Of a stretch of DNA of 56,332 nucleotides, positions 16,077 to 24,986 are shown piece after piece. The stretch comes from a bacterium UBP4_UBA6127. Its GTDB lineage: Bacteria > UBP4 > UBA4092. The position numbers and the translations under genes were made by a program. Location: contig DIVR01000077.1 in the NCBI GenBank assembly GCA_002428325.1, forward strand, positions 1 to 56,332, given 5' to 3'. Numbering within the stretch: the stretch's first letter is position 1; every line of letters starts with the position of its first letter. The notes under the pieces were generated by a model. The model had not been told where the DNA came from. It searched no databases and saw nothing but the letters and a program-made list of their open reading frames with translations.

Positions 16077-16421
16077 TTAGAGAATCAAGGGCGTGGCTTT
16101 CAAGAAGACCACAGTAACCCCTTCTCCCCCGGAATAAGTGCCTCCCGGGACAAATCGGCTGACCTGAGGATGATGAGAAAGATGTTCCCGAACCGCATTT
16201 CTGAGTTTACCGGTGCCATGGCCATGGACCAACCGAACCGGGGAGATTCCATAGACAAAGGCCTTATCCAGGTATTCATCCACTAAATCCAGGCTTTCAT
16301 CCACTCTTCTCCCATGAAGGTCCAGTTCTTCAGGTATATCACAGGCCCTGGTTCGCATACAAACCCGGATTTTCCCTGTCTTGGACTTTCTTTTTTTTGA
16401 GTTGGAATCTGGTCGTGGCAT
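16077..16421 (-). CDS. Smr-domain protein
   Basis: 114 residues: a basic N-terminal tail (NSKKRKSKTGKIR) and one complete Smr domain (about residues 33-112) with ELDLHGRRVDESLDLVDEYLD, VRLVHGHGTGKLRNAVREHL and GGEGVTVVFLK. The LDLHG and HGxGTGxLR motifs are those of the nuclease-like domain found at the C-terminus of MutS2 and as stand-alone proteins, which cut nucleic acids or RNA at stalled ribosomes in other bacteria. No MutS2 part is present here. Transcribed on the minus strand from a region that contains a promoter and a terminator (16451-16649), so it might be controlled by attenuation. Confidence 0.85.
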   Translation of the reverse strand: MPRPDSNSKKRKSKTGKIRVCMRTRACDIPEELDLHGRRVDESLDLVDEYLDKAFVYGISPVRLVHGHGTGKLRNAVREHLSHHPQVSRFVPGGTYSGGEGVTVVFLKATPLIL

Positions 16422-16450
16422 GAATTGGGTTATCGTTTTTCAATTTCAGT

Positions 16451-16616
16451 AAAAAAAGCCTGCCCTGAAGCTCTGGCAGGCATCTAACTAGATTACCATA
16501 GTTTGTTCATAGAGATAAAAAAAAGCCCGTATGGCAGGGGGGGTTCTGAATACCCCTAAACCTGAATAGAGTCCTCTCTTTTAATACCGATAGCTCCGGT
16601 CATCTTGACCGGTTCT
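16451..16616 (-). ncRNA. candidate small RNA or attenuated leader
   Basis: The minus strand has TTGAGA (16649-16644), a 16-bp spacer and a perfect TATAAT (16627-16622). About 165 bp later comes a Rho-independent terminator (GCCTGCC/GGCAGGC, 16481-16458, followed by seven T). Between them lie a CCGGTCA-AGA-TGACCGG hairpin (16613-16597) and a GGGGT/ACCCC stem, plus an internal T8 run at 16524-16517. No reading frame of useful length is present. It is either an independent small RNA or a leader that ends transcription before the Smr gene at 16421. It does not match the 6S, SRP or tmRNA features I know. Confidence 0.4.
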
Positions 16617-16621
16617 GTCAT

Positions 16622-16649
16622 ATTATATTTTCATTAATCAATCTCTCAA
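16622..16649 (-). promoter_or_regulatory. sigma-70 promoter on the minus strand
   Basis: TTGAGA at 16649-16644 and TATAAT at 16627-16622 with 16-bp spacing. It drives the candidate RNA at 16616-16451 and possibly the Smr gene. Confidence 0.6.
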
Positions 16650-16753
16650 AACCCACTTTCATACCTTATTTATATCTGTTAAAGTAATCCTGTTAATTTT
16701 TAATACATTAATTTTATTATAACTAATAAGAGGTTAACTGGAGGGACTATCCA

Positions 16754-19600
16754 ATGATTTTCTGTAAGAAGCTAATCGGTTTTATCATTTTCAACCTATT
16801 ATTGACCACCTTAACCTTAAGTGAGCCATTTTCATTACCGGAGGCGAAAGCTATCCGTTGGGATGGTCCAATAACGGTGGATGGGGATTTGTCGGAAGAT
16901 GGCTGGAAACAATCAGGATTTCCTTATCATTTAAACGATTATATTTCAGGTGAGGTCCCTGCAAATCCTACTGAATTTTCCATTTTATATAATAATGACA
17001 CCTTGTATTTTGGAATAATTTGCCATGAATCCAAAATGGATAAGACTCTTGGAAGCCACACGACAGATATGGATATTATCTATTTTGATGATGATATTGA
17101 AGTTTTCATTGTGCCATGGGAATCAACTCCGGAAGGTAAATTCCATCATTTTATGTTGAATATTGCCGGAGCCAGCGCCGCTGATTCATTGTCAAATTAT
17201 GGACATCCCGAAAGAGCCGACAGCCGAATGGTTCCCTGGGAAGGGAAAGTCCGGAAATATGCCGACCGATGGACGGCTGAATTTGCCATCCCTTTAAAGG
17301 TGCTTGTCCCGGCGATGGGTAATGAATCCTTTTGGCGGTTAAATATTGGCAGAAGTAATCCCTGGACCCATCAGTTTTCCAGTTGGTCCAAAACGACGGG
17401 CAGTTTTCATGACAGTCTGCGATATGGAAAATTGACTGGTATTGATTTTAATGGGAAATTCATCGGTTTTAAGACCGCGGTATCCCCTTTGATAAACACT
17501 ATCGCAACAGCTCCGGCAGTTTTCACCTTATCCACTGCAGCTTCTAAATATAAGCCGCCTGTCCAGATTATTCCTATTCCCTATCAGGTAAATTACAATC
17601 AACCGGATTTTGTTCTTAATACCGAAACCAAAATCCTTCTGGGAGAGAAAGCTCCGGAAGATAATTTGCAAGCAATTGATGACCTGAATCAGGAGTTGAA
17701 GGAATTATTCGGTTTTGAACTTCCGGTTCAACGTGTTAATGAAAATCAGATTGGCTTGATTAAAAATGCCATTATTCTGGGAGAGCCTGGGAAAAACCCT
17801 GTTTTGGATACCCTTCTTCAAAAAGAAAAGCTGAAAATCGATGCTGCTACTCCCGGACCAGAGGGATATATCCTCAAAACTTCTCCCCATAATGTTCTGG
17901 TAGCTGGCAGTGATGATGCAGGAACTTATTATGGAATTCAATCCCTCATTCAACTGCTCTATAAATCCTCTCGAGACGGCAAAATCCATGTCAAAGGGGT
18001 GAATGCCTGGGATAAGCCGGCATTCAAAGTTAGAATGGTTCATTTCTTCATTGATAAAGATTCTCCAGTCATTCATCGAAAAATGATCGAGAAAATCTTT
18101 GCCCGATATAAATATAATAATATTCTCATTGAAGCGGAGCATGGGGTTGCCTGGAAATCCCACTCCGAAATAACCTCTAAAAACGCCCTGGACCCTGAAG
18201 AAGTTACTAAACTGGTGAAATTTGCCAAGAGACATTACCTGACAGTGACACCTTTGATTCAATCCATGGGCCATGGTGCCTGGATGTTCCGATATGGGAA
18301 TAATCTGGATTTTGCGGAGGATTCCACTCGGCCGGACGTCTATTGTCCCCTGAATCCCAAATCCTATGATTTCCTCTTTGATATTATGGATGAGGCCATT
18401 GAGGTTTTTGACCATCCTGAATATATCCATATTGGTCATGATGAACATGACAACTATAATCCTTTCCCGGTACATCCTGAATGCAAAGCAGTGGGAGATG
18501 AACAGTTGTATTACATGGATACCATCCATATCTATCATCACCTCAAATCCAAGGGGATTAAATGTATGATGTGGACAGATGAGCTGGAAGGAAAATCATT
18601 CCATCCTTATCTGAATGCTTTACCCCGGAATATCCTGATGACTACCTGGAATTACCGGGACCTTAATGAATTCAGAAGCGTAGAATTTCTCCAGAAAAAA
18701 GGTTTCCAGGTGCTGGGATGCACTGCTCATCGGCCGATGAATATTGTTAATTTCAGTAAATGGGCAGAGAACCAAAAGGCTTTGGGGATGATGTTCACGA
18801 CCTGGGCCGGGTATGGCGACAACCGTACGGTGGTTGAGCGTGAATTCAAGCAAATCATGGCCTATATTATTCAGGCTGATTATGCCTGGAATCCCAACCA
18901 TAGATTCCCGGCTGAAAATGACAAGATAGGTACTCTTCCTTATTATCCCGGGCAGATTCTTCGGGAAATCTGGTATCCTGACTCTCGCAAACCTTTCTCA
19001 CGCTCAGGATTTGCCGTTAATTTAGCCTCTTATGCCAATACGCCTCTAGTGGATTCTGATAAGAAACCGGCTTTAGCAGGTTATGGAGTAGGCAATGATT
19101 TCTCCGCTCTGGCAGCGCAGGCAAAGAATGGCAATCTGCCTTTTATGGATAATAAATATTATCAACTGTCCTTTGCCAAGGGTATTCCTGTGGGGATTAT
19201 GCTGAAAGGACCCGGTTCAGCTAAATCTTTTCCTGATAAAGTAACCCATATCAAGATTGATCAGTATGCTTCCGAACTGAATTTTCTGCATACCCTCTTG
19301 CATCCGACAAAGAAAAATTTAAAAATCGGCCTTTATCGTATTCATTATGATGATGGAACGTTCCAAGAAATCTCCCTGATAAATTTTCAAAATATCACGG
19401 CCTGGACTGATTGGGAAACTTATTTCTATGGGGATATGGCATGGATAGGGGAATTGAAATCCAACGAATCTGTCATGCTCAGAGCTTATTGTTGGGTGAA
19501 CCCTTATCCCAGCAAGAAAATCCAATCCATTGATTTTGAAAGTGTGAACGGCGTTTCTTCTCCATTATTGTTAGCTATTTCAGGGGTATCTCCCCAATAA
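16754..19600 (+). CDS. secreted GH20 beta-N-acetylhexosaminidase-like protein with CBM9-like domain
   Basis: 948 residues; GGAGGGA precedes the ATG. Signal peptide about 1-23. Residues about 30-235 look like a CBM9/DOMON sugar-binding module (WDGPITVDGDLSEDGWKQSG, DDDIEVFIVPW, WTAEFAIPLKVL). A GH20 N-terminal alpha/beta domain follows (about 270-400, ending in DAGTYYGIQSLIQLL), then a TIM barrel (about 415-760). The catalytic pair is at HIGHDE (Asp563-Glu564), corresponding to the H-x-G-x-DE motif of GH20, where Asp orients the substrate acetamide and Glu is the acid. It should release terminal GlcNAc/GalNAc from glycans outside the cytoplasm. A C-terminal beta domain (about 790-940) is unassigned. 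Single-gene unit with its own terminator. Confidence 0.82.
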   Translation: MIFCKKLIGFIIFNLLLTTLTLSEPFSLPEAKAIRWDGPITVDGDLSEDGWKQSGFPYHLNDYISGEVPANPTEFSILYNNDTLYFGIICHESKMDKTLGSHTTDMDIIYFDDDIEVFIVPWESTPEGKFHHFMLNIAGASAADSLSNYGHPERADSRMVPWEGKVRKYADRWTAEFAIPLKVLVPAMGNESFWRLNIGRSNPWTHQFSSWSKTTGSFHDSLRYGKLTGIDFNGKFIGFKTAVSPLINTIATAPAVFTLSTAASKYKPPVQIIPIPYQVNYNQPDFVLNTETKILLGEKAPEDNLQAIDDLNQELKELFGFELPVQRVNENQIGLIKNAIILGEPGKNPVLDTLLQKEKLKIDAATPGPEGYILKTSPHNVLVAGSDDAGTYYGIQSLIQLLYKSSRDGKIHVKGVNAWDKPAFKVRMVHFFIDKDSPVIHRKMIEKIFARYKYNNILIEAEHGVAWKSHSEITSKNALDPEEVTKLVKFAKRHYLTVTPLIQSMGHGAWMFRYGNNLDFAEDSTRPDVYCPLNPKSYDFLFDIMDEAIEVFDHPEYIHIGHDEHDNYNPFPVHPECKAVGDEQLYYMDTIHIYHHLKSKGIKCMMWTDELEGKSFHPYLNALPRNILMTTWNYRDLNEFRSVEFLQKKGFQVLGCTAHRPMNIVNFSKWAENQKALGMMFTTWAGYGDNRTVVEREFKQIMAYIIQADYAWNPNHRFPAENDKIGTLPYYPGQILREIWYPDSRKPFSRSGFAVNLASYANTPLVDSDKKPALAGYGVGNDFSALAAQAKNGNLPFMDNKYYQLSFAKGIPVGIMLKGPGSAKSFPDKVTHIKIDQYASELNFLHTLLHPTKKNLKIGLYRIHYDDGTFQEISLINFQNITAWTDWETYFYGDMAWIGELKSNESVMLRAYCWVNPYPSKKIQSIDFESVNGVSSPLLLAISGVSPQ

Positions 19601-19625
19601 GATAAATTTCTCTATCCAATATTCC

Positions 19626-19658
19626 AGGAAGGGGCCTCAAGCCCCTTCCTGTTTTTTT
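19626..19658 (+). terminator. Rho-independent terminator after the GH20 gene
   Basis: Arms AGGAAGGGGC (19626-19635) and GCCCCTTCCT (19641-19650), loop CTCAA, then GTTTTTTT. Confidence 0.9.
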
Positions 19659-19813
19659 ATGTCTGTATTTTGAGCTATATCATCACTGGGGGTGAAGCTG
19701 TTTTGTAGAAATGCTTCATTCATAACGGGTGAGTCCGATGTTTTACCATTCATTCAGGAGTTAGGATTGCTGTTGCTGATGAACTAGTGTGTGCAATCAG
19801 GCAGGTAATAATA

Positions 19814-19863
19814 CTAAAAAGAAAACCTCCTTTTCAAAGAGATAAATTCTAAAAAGGAGGTTT
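19814..19863 (-). terminator. Rho-independent terminator after cysK
   Basis: Arms AAACCTCCTTTT (19823-19834) and AAAAGGAGGTTT (19852-19863). On the minus strand the stem is followed by TCTTTTT. It ends the metY-metB-cysK run. Confidence 0.75.
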
Positions 19864-19887
19864 AGATGCTTTTGAAAATGGATATCT

Positions 19888-20874
19888 TTATTCTTTAGCA
19901 AATTGCTGAATAACAGCCGGTTCATCACTGTCACCGGAAATATCGGCAAAAACCCAGGAGGAAAGGTATCTTTCCGCCATGGAGGGGATAATCACCACAA
20001 TGGTTTTATTCTTGTTTTCCGGCCGTTTTCCTGCCTGGATAGCGGCCCAGACAGCAGCTCCGCTGGAGATGCCGATGGGAATACCTTCTTGCCGAGCGAC
20101 TTTTTTTACCATCATCCCGGCATCGTCATCATTGACCTGAATGATCTCATCGATGATTTTTGTATCCAGGATTTTGGGGACAAAACCAGCACCGATACCT
20201 GCCAGTTTATGCAGGCCCGGTTTGCCACCGGATAAGACCGGTGAATTAGCCGGTTCCACTGCAATGGCTTTGAAAGAAGCCTTACGTTCTTTGATGACTT
20301 GGGAGATTCCGGTAATAGTTCCCCCGGTGCCGACTCCTGATACCAGGATATCCACCTTGCCATCGGTATCCTGCCAGATTTCTTCCGCCGTAGATTTTCG
20401 ATGGGCTTCAGGATTAGCCGGGTTTTCAAACTGCTGAGGAATGAAGGCATCCGGGATTCGTTTTGCCAGTTCCTCGGCTTTGTCCACAGCGCCCCGCATT
20501 CCTTTAGCTCCATCGGTCAGGACCACATAAGCTCCCAGGACTTTGAGAAGTTTTTTCCGTTCCAGGCTCATTGTCTCCGGCATTGTCAGGATGATTTTAT
20601 ATCCCTTGGCAGAAGCGGCAAAGGCCAATCCAATCCCGGTATTGCCGGAAGTAGGCTCAATCAGAACCGTTTTCCCAGGGGTGATTTTACCTTCCCTTTC
20701 CGCCGTTTCCAGCATGAATAAACCAATTCGGTCCTTGACAGAATTCAGGGGATTAAAAAACTCCAGTTTCAGGAGAATATCTGCCACCACTCCATATTCT
20801 TTGGGTATCCGGGTCATCCGGACCAGGGGTGTCTTTCCGATAGTTTCAGTGATATTGTTAAAGATTCTTGCCAT
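19888..20874 (-). CDS. cysK: cysteine synthase A (O-acetylserine sulfhydrylase)
   Basis: 328 residues, normal for CysK. PLP lysine at Lys47 in NSVKDR; the TSGNTG loop (76-81) binds the substrate carboxylate; GVGTGGTITG binds the PLP phosphate; SSGAAVWAA near the C-terminus is also conserved. It makes L-cysteine from O-acetyl-L-serine and sulfide in the cytoplasm. AGAGAGGT lies before the ATG. It is the last of three co-oriented sulfur genes, 97 bp after metB, and ends at a terminator. No serine acetyltransferase gene is in the window, so O-acetylserine must come from elsewhere; O-phosphoserine use is possible but there is no sign of it. Confidence 0.95.
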   Translation of the reverse strand: MARIFNNITETIGKTPLVRMTRIPKEYGVVADILLKLEFFNPLNSVKDRIGLFMLETAEREGKITPGKTVLIEPTSGNTGIGLAFAASAKGYKIILTMPETMSLERKKLLKVLGAYVVLTDGAKGMRGAVDKAEELAKRIPDAFIPQQFENPANPEAHRKSTAEEIWQDTDGKVDILVSGVGTGGTITGISQVIKERKASFKAIAVEPANSPVLSGGKPGLHKLAGIGAGFVPKILDTKIIDEIIQVNDDDAGMMVKKVARQEGIPIGISSGAAVWAAIQAGKRPENKNKTIVVIIPSMAERYLSSWVFADISGDSDEPAVIQQFAKE

Positions 20875-20971
20875 TATGCTTACCTCTCTGTTCTTTAGAG
20901 TTCGAAGCAGGGTTTCTATGCTTCAATCATCTTATCGCCAATTATCTTTATTGCCAAACCTAGAGGATTTA

Positions 20972-22102
20972 TTATCCCAGGGCTTGTTCTAAATCTTTCT
21001 TTAAATCATCCAGATGCTCAATGCCGATGGATAACCGAAGCAGGTTATCCTGAATCCCTCGATGTTTTCTCTCTTCTGCTGAAAGGGAAGCGTGGGTCAT
21101 TTCCGGGGGATAACACACCAGGGATTCCACTCCCCCTAAACTTTCTGCCAGTAGAAAAATTTTAAAACGGGAGATTACTTTTTCGGTTGCCGGGAACCCC
21201 CCTTTGACCTCAAAACTGACCATTCCCCCGAATCCTCTCATCTGTTTATGGGCTACCTCATAATCAGGAGAATCTTTCAATCCCGGATAATAGACTCGTT
21301 CCACCTTGGGATGGGATTGTAGGAATTCCGCCAGGGCCTGGGCATTTTTCTCATGCTCCCGCATCCGGACAGAAAGGGTTTTGACACCTCTTAAGGTCAG
21401 CCAGCAATCCCAGGGAGCCGGGACCCCTCCAGCGGCATTCTGGATAAATTTCACTCTCTCATAATAATCAGGATTGGAAGTAATCACCGCTCCGCCAATC
21501 ACATCACTATGGCCTCCCAGATATTTAGTGGTGCTGTGGACGACAATATCCGCTCCCAGCCCCAAGGGATTCTGGAAATATGGTGAAGCAAAGGTATTAT
21601 CCACGGCCAGAATAACTTTTTCTTCATGGCAGATTTCCGCTACCTTCTGAATATCCATCACATGCAGCAAGGGGTTGGTGGGTGACTCTATCCAGACCAT
21701 CCGGGTACTGGGATTGATTTTCTTATTCAAATCAGCGATATCTTTAAAATAGTCGGTTTGGAGTCCCCAGGGTTTAAAGACTTTTTCCAGGAGCCGGAAA
21801 GTCCCCCCATACAGGTCTTCTCCGGCCAGCACCTGGTCGCCGGGTTTCAGGAGCCGAAGCACAGCATCCGTAGCCGCCAACCCGGAAGCAAAAGCCAATC
21901 CATAAGCTCCGCCCTCCAGAGAAGCCAGGGCTTCTTCAAGAGCGCTCCGAGTCGGATTCCCAGTCCGGGAATACTCATATCCTTTATGTTTTCCAATGGC
22001 TTCCTGCTGATAGGTAGTGGTTTGATAGACAGGAACAATCACCGCTCCGGTGGTGAACTCCGGTTCTTGTCCCTCATGAATTGCTCTGGTTTCAAATTTC
22101 AT
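20972..22102 (-). CDS. metB: cystathionine gamma-synthase/lyase (PLP trans-sulfuration enzyme)
   Basis: 376 residues from the ATG at 22102, preceded by AAAGGAGT; a longer frame to 22141 lacks a binding site. PLP lysine at Lys193 in HSTTKYLGGHSD. Family motifs YEYSRTGNPTR, FASGLAATDAV, GEDLYGGTFRL and VDNTFASPYFQNPL are all present. Enzymes of this group either join O-acyl-homoserine with cysteine (MetB) or split cystathionine (MetC/CGL); sequence alone does not decide. Between metY and cysK in a sulfur operon, so it either makes methionine from cysteine or runs the reverse route. Confidence 0.9.
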   Translation of the reverse strand: MKFETRAIHEGQEPEFTTGAVIVPVYQTTTYQQEAIGKHKGYEYSRTGNPTRSALEEALASLEGGAYGLAFASGLAATDAVLRLLKPGDQVLAGEDLYGGTFRLLEKVFKPWGLQTDYFKDIADLNKKINPSTRMVWIESPTNPLLHVMDIQKVAEICHEEKVILAVDNTFASPYFQNPLGLGADIVVHSTTKYLGGHSDVIGGAVITSNPDYYERVKFIQNAAGGVPAPWDCWLTLRGVKTLSVRMREHEKNAQALAEFLQSHPKVERVYYPGLKDSPDYEVAHKQMRGFGGMVSFEVKGGFPATEKVISRFKIFLLAESLGGVESLVCYPPEMTHASLSAEERKHRGIQDNLLRLSIGIEHLDDLKKDLEQALG

Positions 22103-22366
22103 TTTCTTGGTACTCCTTTTTCTGATAGACCCGAGAATCAATCAGGTCCCTTTGGGTTAATTACACCCCCAAGTCTGTTATCTTCTTTTACCATGATACC
22201 CGAAGCCCCTGAAAAAAGGATATGGTAAGTTTTATTTGAATTTGTGGCCGTTTCCCTTAAAGATAAAAGTATCTCCCGGTAGGAAACAGGCTAATCCAGT
22301 TCAATTTCATTATCTGGATATTTCCAGGCTGATTGCCGCTTCTCTGTTTTTGCTCCGGAGCCTGGT

Positions 22367-23668
22367 TTACGCTTGAACAGCGGCTTTCAGGGCTTGCTCA
22401 AGGTCAGCCTTGATATCTTCGATATTCTCCAGACCGATAGAGAGCCGAATATAATCTGCTGTGACCCCGGTAGCTTCCTGCTCTTCAGGTGTCAGCTGTT
22501 GATGAGTCGTTGAGGCCGGGTGAATCACCAGGCTCTTGGCATCGCCTATATTGGCTAAATGGGAAAATAGTTTCACTGAATTAATGAATTTCTTCCCAGC
22601 TTCCAGCCCCCCTTTGATACCAAATCCCAGCAGGCCGCTGTAATGGCCTTGCAGATATTTCTCTGCCAGTTTATGGCTGGGATGGGTAGGTAACCCCGGA
22701 TAATTGACCCAGCTGACGGCAGGATGTTTCATCAGGTATTCCGCTACCTTCTGGGCATTATCGGAGTGTTGTCTGACCCGAAGCCCCAGGGTTTCCAACC
22801 CCTGCAGGAACAGCCAGGCAGTAAAGGGGCTCAAGGTTGCTCCGATATCCCGAAGATACTGAACCCTTAGTTTGATAATGAAAGCGATATTTCCGGCTCC
22901 CGGGAAATTACCAAAGGTTTCCCAGAATTTTAATCCATGATAACTGGGGTCCGGTTCGGTGAATTCCGGGAATTTCCCGTTCCCCCAGTTGAATTGACCC
23001 GAATCAACCACCGCTCCGCCGATGGCAGTCCCATGGCCGCCTACATACTTAGTAGCCGATAAGACTACAATATCTGCTCCATACCGGATGGGCTGAACTA
23101 ATCCCACTCCGACAGTATTATCTACTACCAGGGGTATCCCATTTTCATGGGCAATCCGGGCAATGGCTTCAAAATCTGGAATATCCAATTTGGGATTCCC
23201 AATAGTCTCCGCATAAATAGCCCGGGTCCTGGGGGTGATCGCTTTTCGGAAATTCTCAGGATCCGATGAATCCACAAAGGCCGCTTTCCGCCCCAATTTG
23301 GGGAAGGTGTAATGGAATAACTCATAGGTCCCGCCATAGAGATTATTGGCAGAAAGGATTTCATCCCCCGGTTGAGTGATATTGAGCAGTGCAAAGGTGA
23401 TGGCAGCCTGTCCGGAGGCAAATCCCAAGGCGGCTACCCCTCCTTCCACAGCGGCAATCCGTTTTTCAAAAACATCGGTGGTTGGGTTCATGATTCGAGC
23501 ATAAATATTGCCGAATTTCTTCAGCCCGAACAAGTCTGCGGCATCCTCTGTATCTTTAAATACAAAAGAACTGGTTAAATAGAGAGGAACCGCCCTGGCT
23601 TGGGTCGCTGAATCAGGGGTTTCCTGTCCGACATGTAATCCGAGGGTATCTAAGTGGGTATATGACAT
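22367..23668 (-). CDS. metY: O-acetylhomoserine sulfhydrylase
   Basis: 433 residues, the length of MetY rather than MetB (about 380). PLP lysine at Lys207 in LSATKYVGGHGTAIGG. The insert FNWGNGKFPEFTEPDPSYHGLKFWETFGN is diagnostic of O-acetylhomoserine aminocarboxypropyltransferases. It makes homocysteine from O-acetylhomoserine and sulfide, the direct sulfhydrylation route to methionine. GGAGAAAA precedes the ATG. First of the metY-metB-cysK series; metB follows after 264 bp without a strong terminator. Confidence 0.93.
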   Translation of the reverse strand: MSYTHLDTLGLHVGQETPDSATQARAVPLYLTSSFVFKDTEDAADLFGLKKFGNIYARIMNPTTDVFEKRIAAVEGGVAALGFASGQAAITFALLNITQPGDEILSANNLYGGTYELFHYTFPKLGRKAAFVDSSDPENFRKAITPRTRAIYAETIGNPKLDIPDFEAIARIAHENGIPLVVDNTVGVGLVQPIRYGADIVVLSATKYVGGHGTAIGGAVVDSGQFNWGNGKFPEFTEPDPSYHGLKFWETFGNFPGAGNIAFIIKLRVQYLRDIGATLSPFTAWLFLQGLETLGLRVRQHSDNAQKVAEYLMKHPAVSWVNYPGLPTHPSHKLAEKYLQGHYSGLLGFGIKGGLEAGKKFINSVKLFSHLANIGDAKSLVIHPASTTHQQLTPEEQEATGVTADYIRLSIGLENIEDIKADLEQALKAAVQA

Positions 23669-23707
23669 TTTATTTTCTCCTTATCTAATACGGTTAATGA
23701 AAATGGA

Positions 23708-23740
23708 TGGGGAGTTTCCACTTCTCGGGAGAACTCCCCA
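23708..23740 (-). terminator. hairpin between the DUF3034-like gene and metY
   Basis: Arms TGGGGAGTT (23708-23716) and AACTCCCCA (23732-23740). The minus-strand U-tract is weak, so termination may be partial and allow read-through into metY. Confidence 0.5.
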
Positions 23741-23744
23741 TTGA

Positions 23745-24602
23745 TTAAAATTGGATTTGAGCGCTGAGGACGAAACCATCTCCCAGTCCTACTTTGCTGT
23801 TGGAATTCTCATCTCCGGCATTAATATAGGCCCCTATCAAGGAGATGTTCTGATTCGGGAAGAATATAAGATGAGCATCCCAGTAGTCAGCGTTTTTGAA
23901 AGAATCAAACCGGGCACCCTGGCGGTATTCCACACCCGCAGCGACTTTTTCATGTAAAACCACATCCAGATTGGCAAAACCCACCAGATCCCGGTCATTA
24001 TCATAACCAAAAACACCCAGGGTTCTTCCATCCGTGGATAAGATTCCCCCGGAAAGAAGTAAGGGTTTGGGAGTTTCTTTAATGAGTTTGGTGGTTACCA
24101 GGTAGAAGTCACTTCCTGTATCATCGACACCGTCTTGAGTATTATCAGTCTTTTTCAGGATAGCGCCGACCGCTAGAGCGGGAATAAAATTCTTATCCCA
24201 CTGATTTTCTTTGATGAGCAATGCTTTGACACCAAGGTTATCTTTCCTAATATGGGTACCGCCGGAAGGAGAAATAATCTCATGCGCATAAGAGATTTCC
24301 ACTCGATCAAAAAGGGTTTCAGCGATACTGATGCTGTTCCAGTCAACATCCACATCCCCTAAATTGACATACCAGGTCCCAATTTGGGGTTTGTTGAATA
24401 TTTGTGAAAAATCCAGTTGCTTCTCGGTAGGGGGTTCCTCTTTATCTCCCCAGGGGGTGCCTGCTGTATAAGCAAAAGGATTAAGGGCCGCTCCTCCTGG
24501 ACCTTCTACTGAATTAAAGGGTAATCCTGCATAACTTGAGGTGGCTCCCAGGAGAGCCAGGGTGATTAATAAGGACCGATAGGTCCATTTGTGTGCTTCC
24601 AT
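23745..24602 (-). CDS. DUF3034-like outer-membrane beta-barrel protein
   Basis: 285 residues. Signal peptide about 1-25 (SLLITLALLGATSSYAG). A conserved N-terminal block (GLPFNSVEGPGGAALNPFAYTAG) is typical of the DUF3034 family. The rest is alternating strands (RVEISYAHEI, DFYLVTTKLIKE, AAGVEYRQGARF, ISLIGAYINAG), and the last residues, LSAQIQF, end in Phe as outer-membrane barrels do. Its role is unknown; position beside metY and an Rrf2 regulator suggests an uptake or envelope task tied to sulfur or redox state, which is inference. AAAGGAAA precedes the ATG. Confidence 0.7.
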   Translation of the reverse strand: MEAHKWTYRSLLITLALLGATSSYAGLPFNSVEGPGGAALNPFAYTAGTPWGDKEEPPTEKQLDFSQIFNKPQIGTWYVNLGDVDVDWNSISIAETLFDRVEISYAHEIISPSGGTHIRKDNLGVKALLIKENQWDKNFIPALAVGAILKKTDNTQDGVDDTGSDFYLVTTKLIKETPKPLLLSGGILSTDGRTLGVFGYDNDRDLVGFANLDVVLHEKVAAGVEYRQGARFDSFKNADYWDAHLIFFPNQNISLIGAYINAGDENSNSKVGLGDGFVLSAQIQF

Positions 24603-24986
24603 GATTTGTTTTTCCTTTTAATTTTCCAATGGGTTTTGGGTGAAAGGTATGGGAAAGACTTGATTTCCTGTTAAGGCAACAGCGGTTTTTCCCGATTCCG
24701 GGATTCAGGTTTCCTGTTTCAGTATTACAGCCTGCTCCCTTCCCTGTTTTATTCATGGCAGGGTCCATTAGCTCATTCGACAACAATATCTCATCTCTGG
24801 CTTCTCCTTTCTTTCGGCTTTCACTCCCGCCGACTCCTGTTGTTCGAGCCGGATTTCCCCTGTCTCTCCTGGGTAACACCGCTTCTCCCGGTACGGGCCG
24901 CCGAATTTCTCTTTTATTAAAGTAACTACTGTAAGTCTATGGTATTAGTATGGAATGCTTTTCAAAAAAAAGCCCTTACTTCTAAC
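24603..24986 (-). other. GC-rich, structured-looking leader region
   Basis: 384 bp without a convincing gene. The minus strand is purine-rich (runs such as GGAGAAGC, GGAGAGACAGGGG, GGCGGGAG, GAAAGCCGAAAG) with several short complementary pieces, and leads into the DUF3034-like gene. This composition resembles a structured RNA such as a riboswitch, but I cannot match it to a known class. The frame at 24879-24514 runs across it into the DUF3034 gene and has no membrane or domain features. Confidence 0.35.

Noticed and set aside
17705..18541. 278-residue frame on the minus strand within the GH20 gene
   Set aside because: Antisense to the catalytic domain of GH20, composition follows the codons of that gene, no start signal.
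24845..24870. TTCGAGCC resembling a tRNA T-loop
   Set aside because: The flanking bases cannot form a T-stem and no anticodon or acceptor arm is present.
24514..24879. 121-residue minus-strand frame over the structured leader and DUF3034 start
   Set aside because: Overlaps the DUF3034 signal peptide in another frame and has no hydrophobic, catalytic or family features; the DNA is better explained as a leader RNA.
24800..24960. Possible cobalamin or SAM riboswitch or group II intron 5' end
   Set aside because: Some purine-rich strings look similar, but the invariant B12 box, the SAM-box core and intron-encoded protein motifs are absent.
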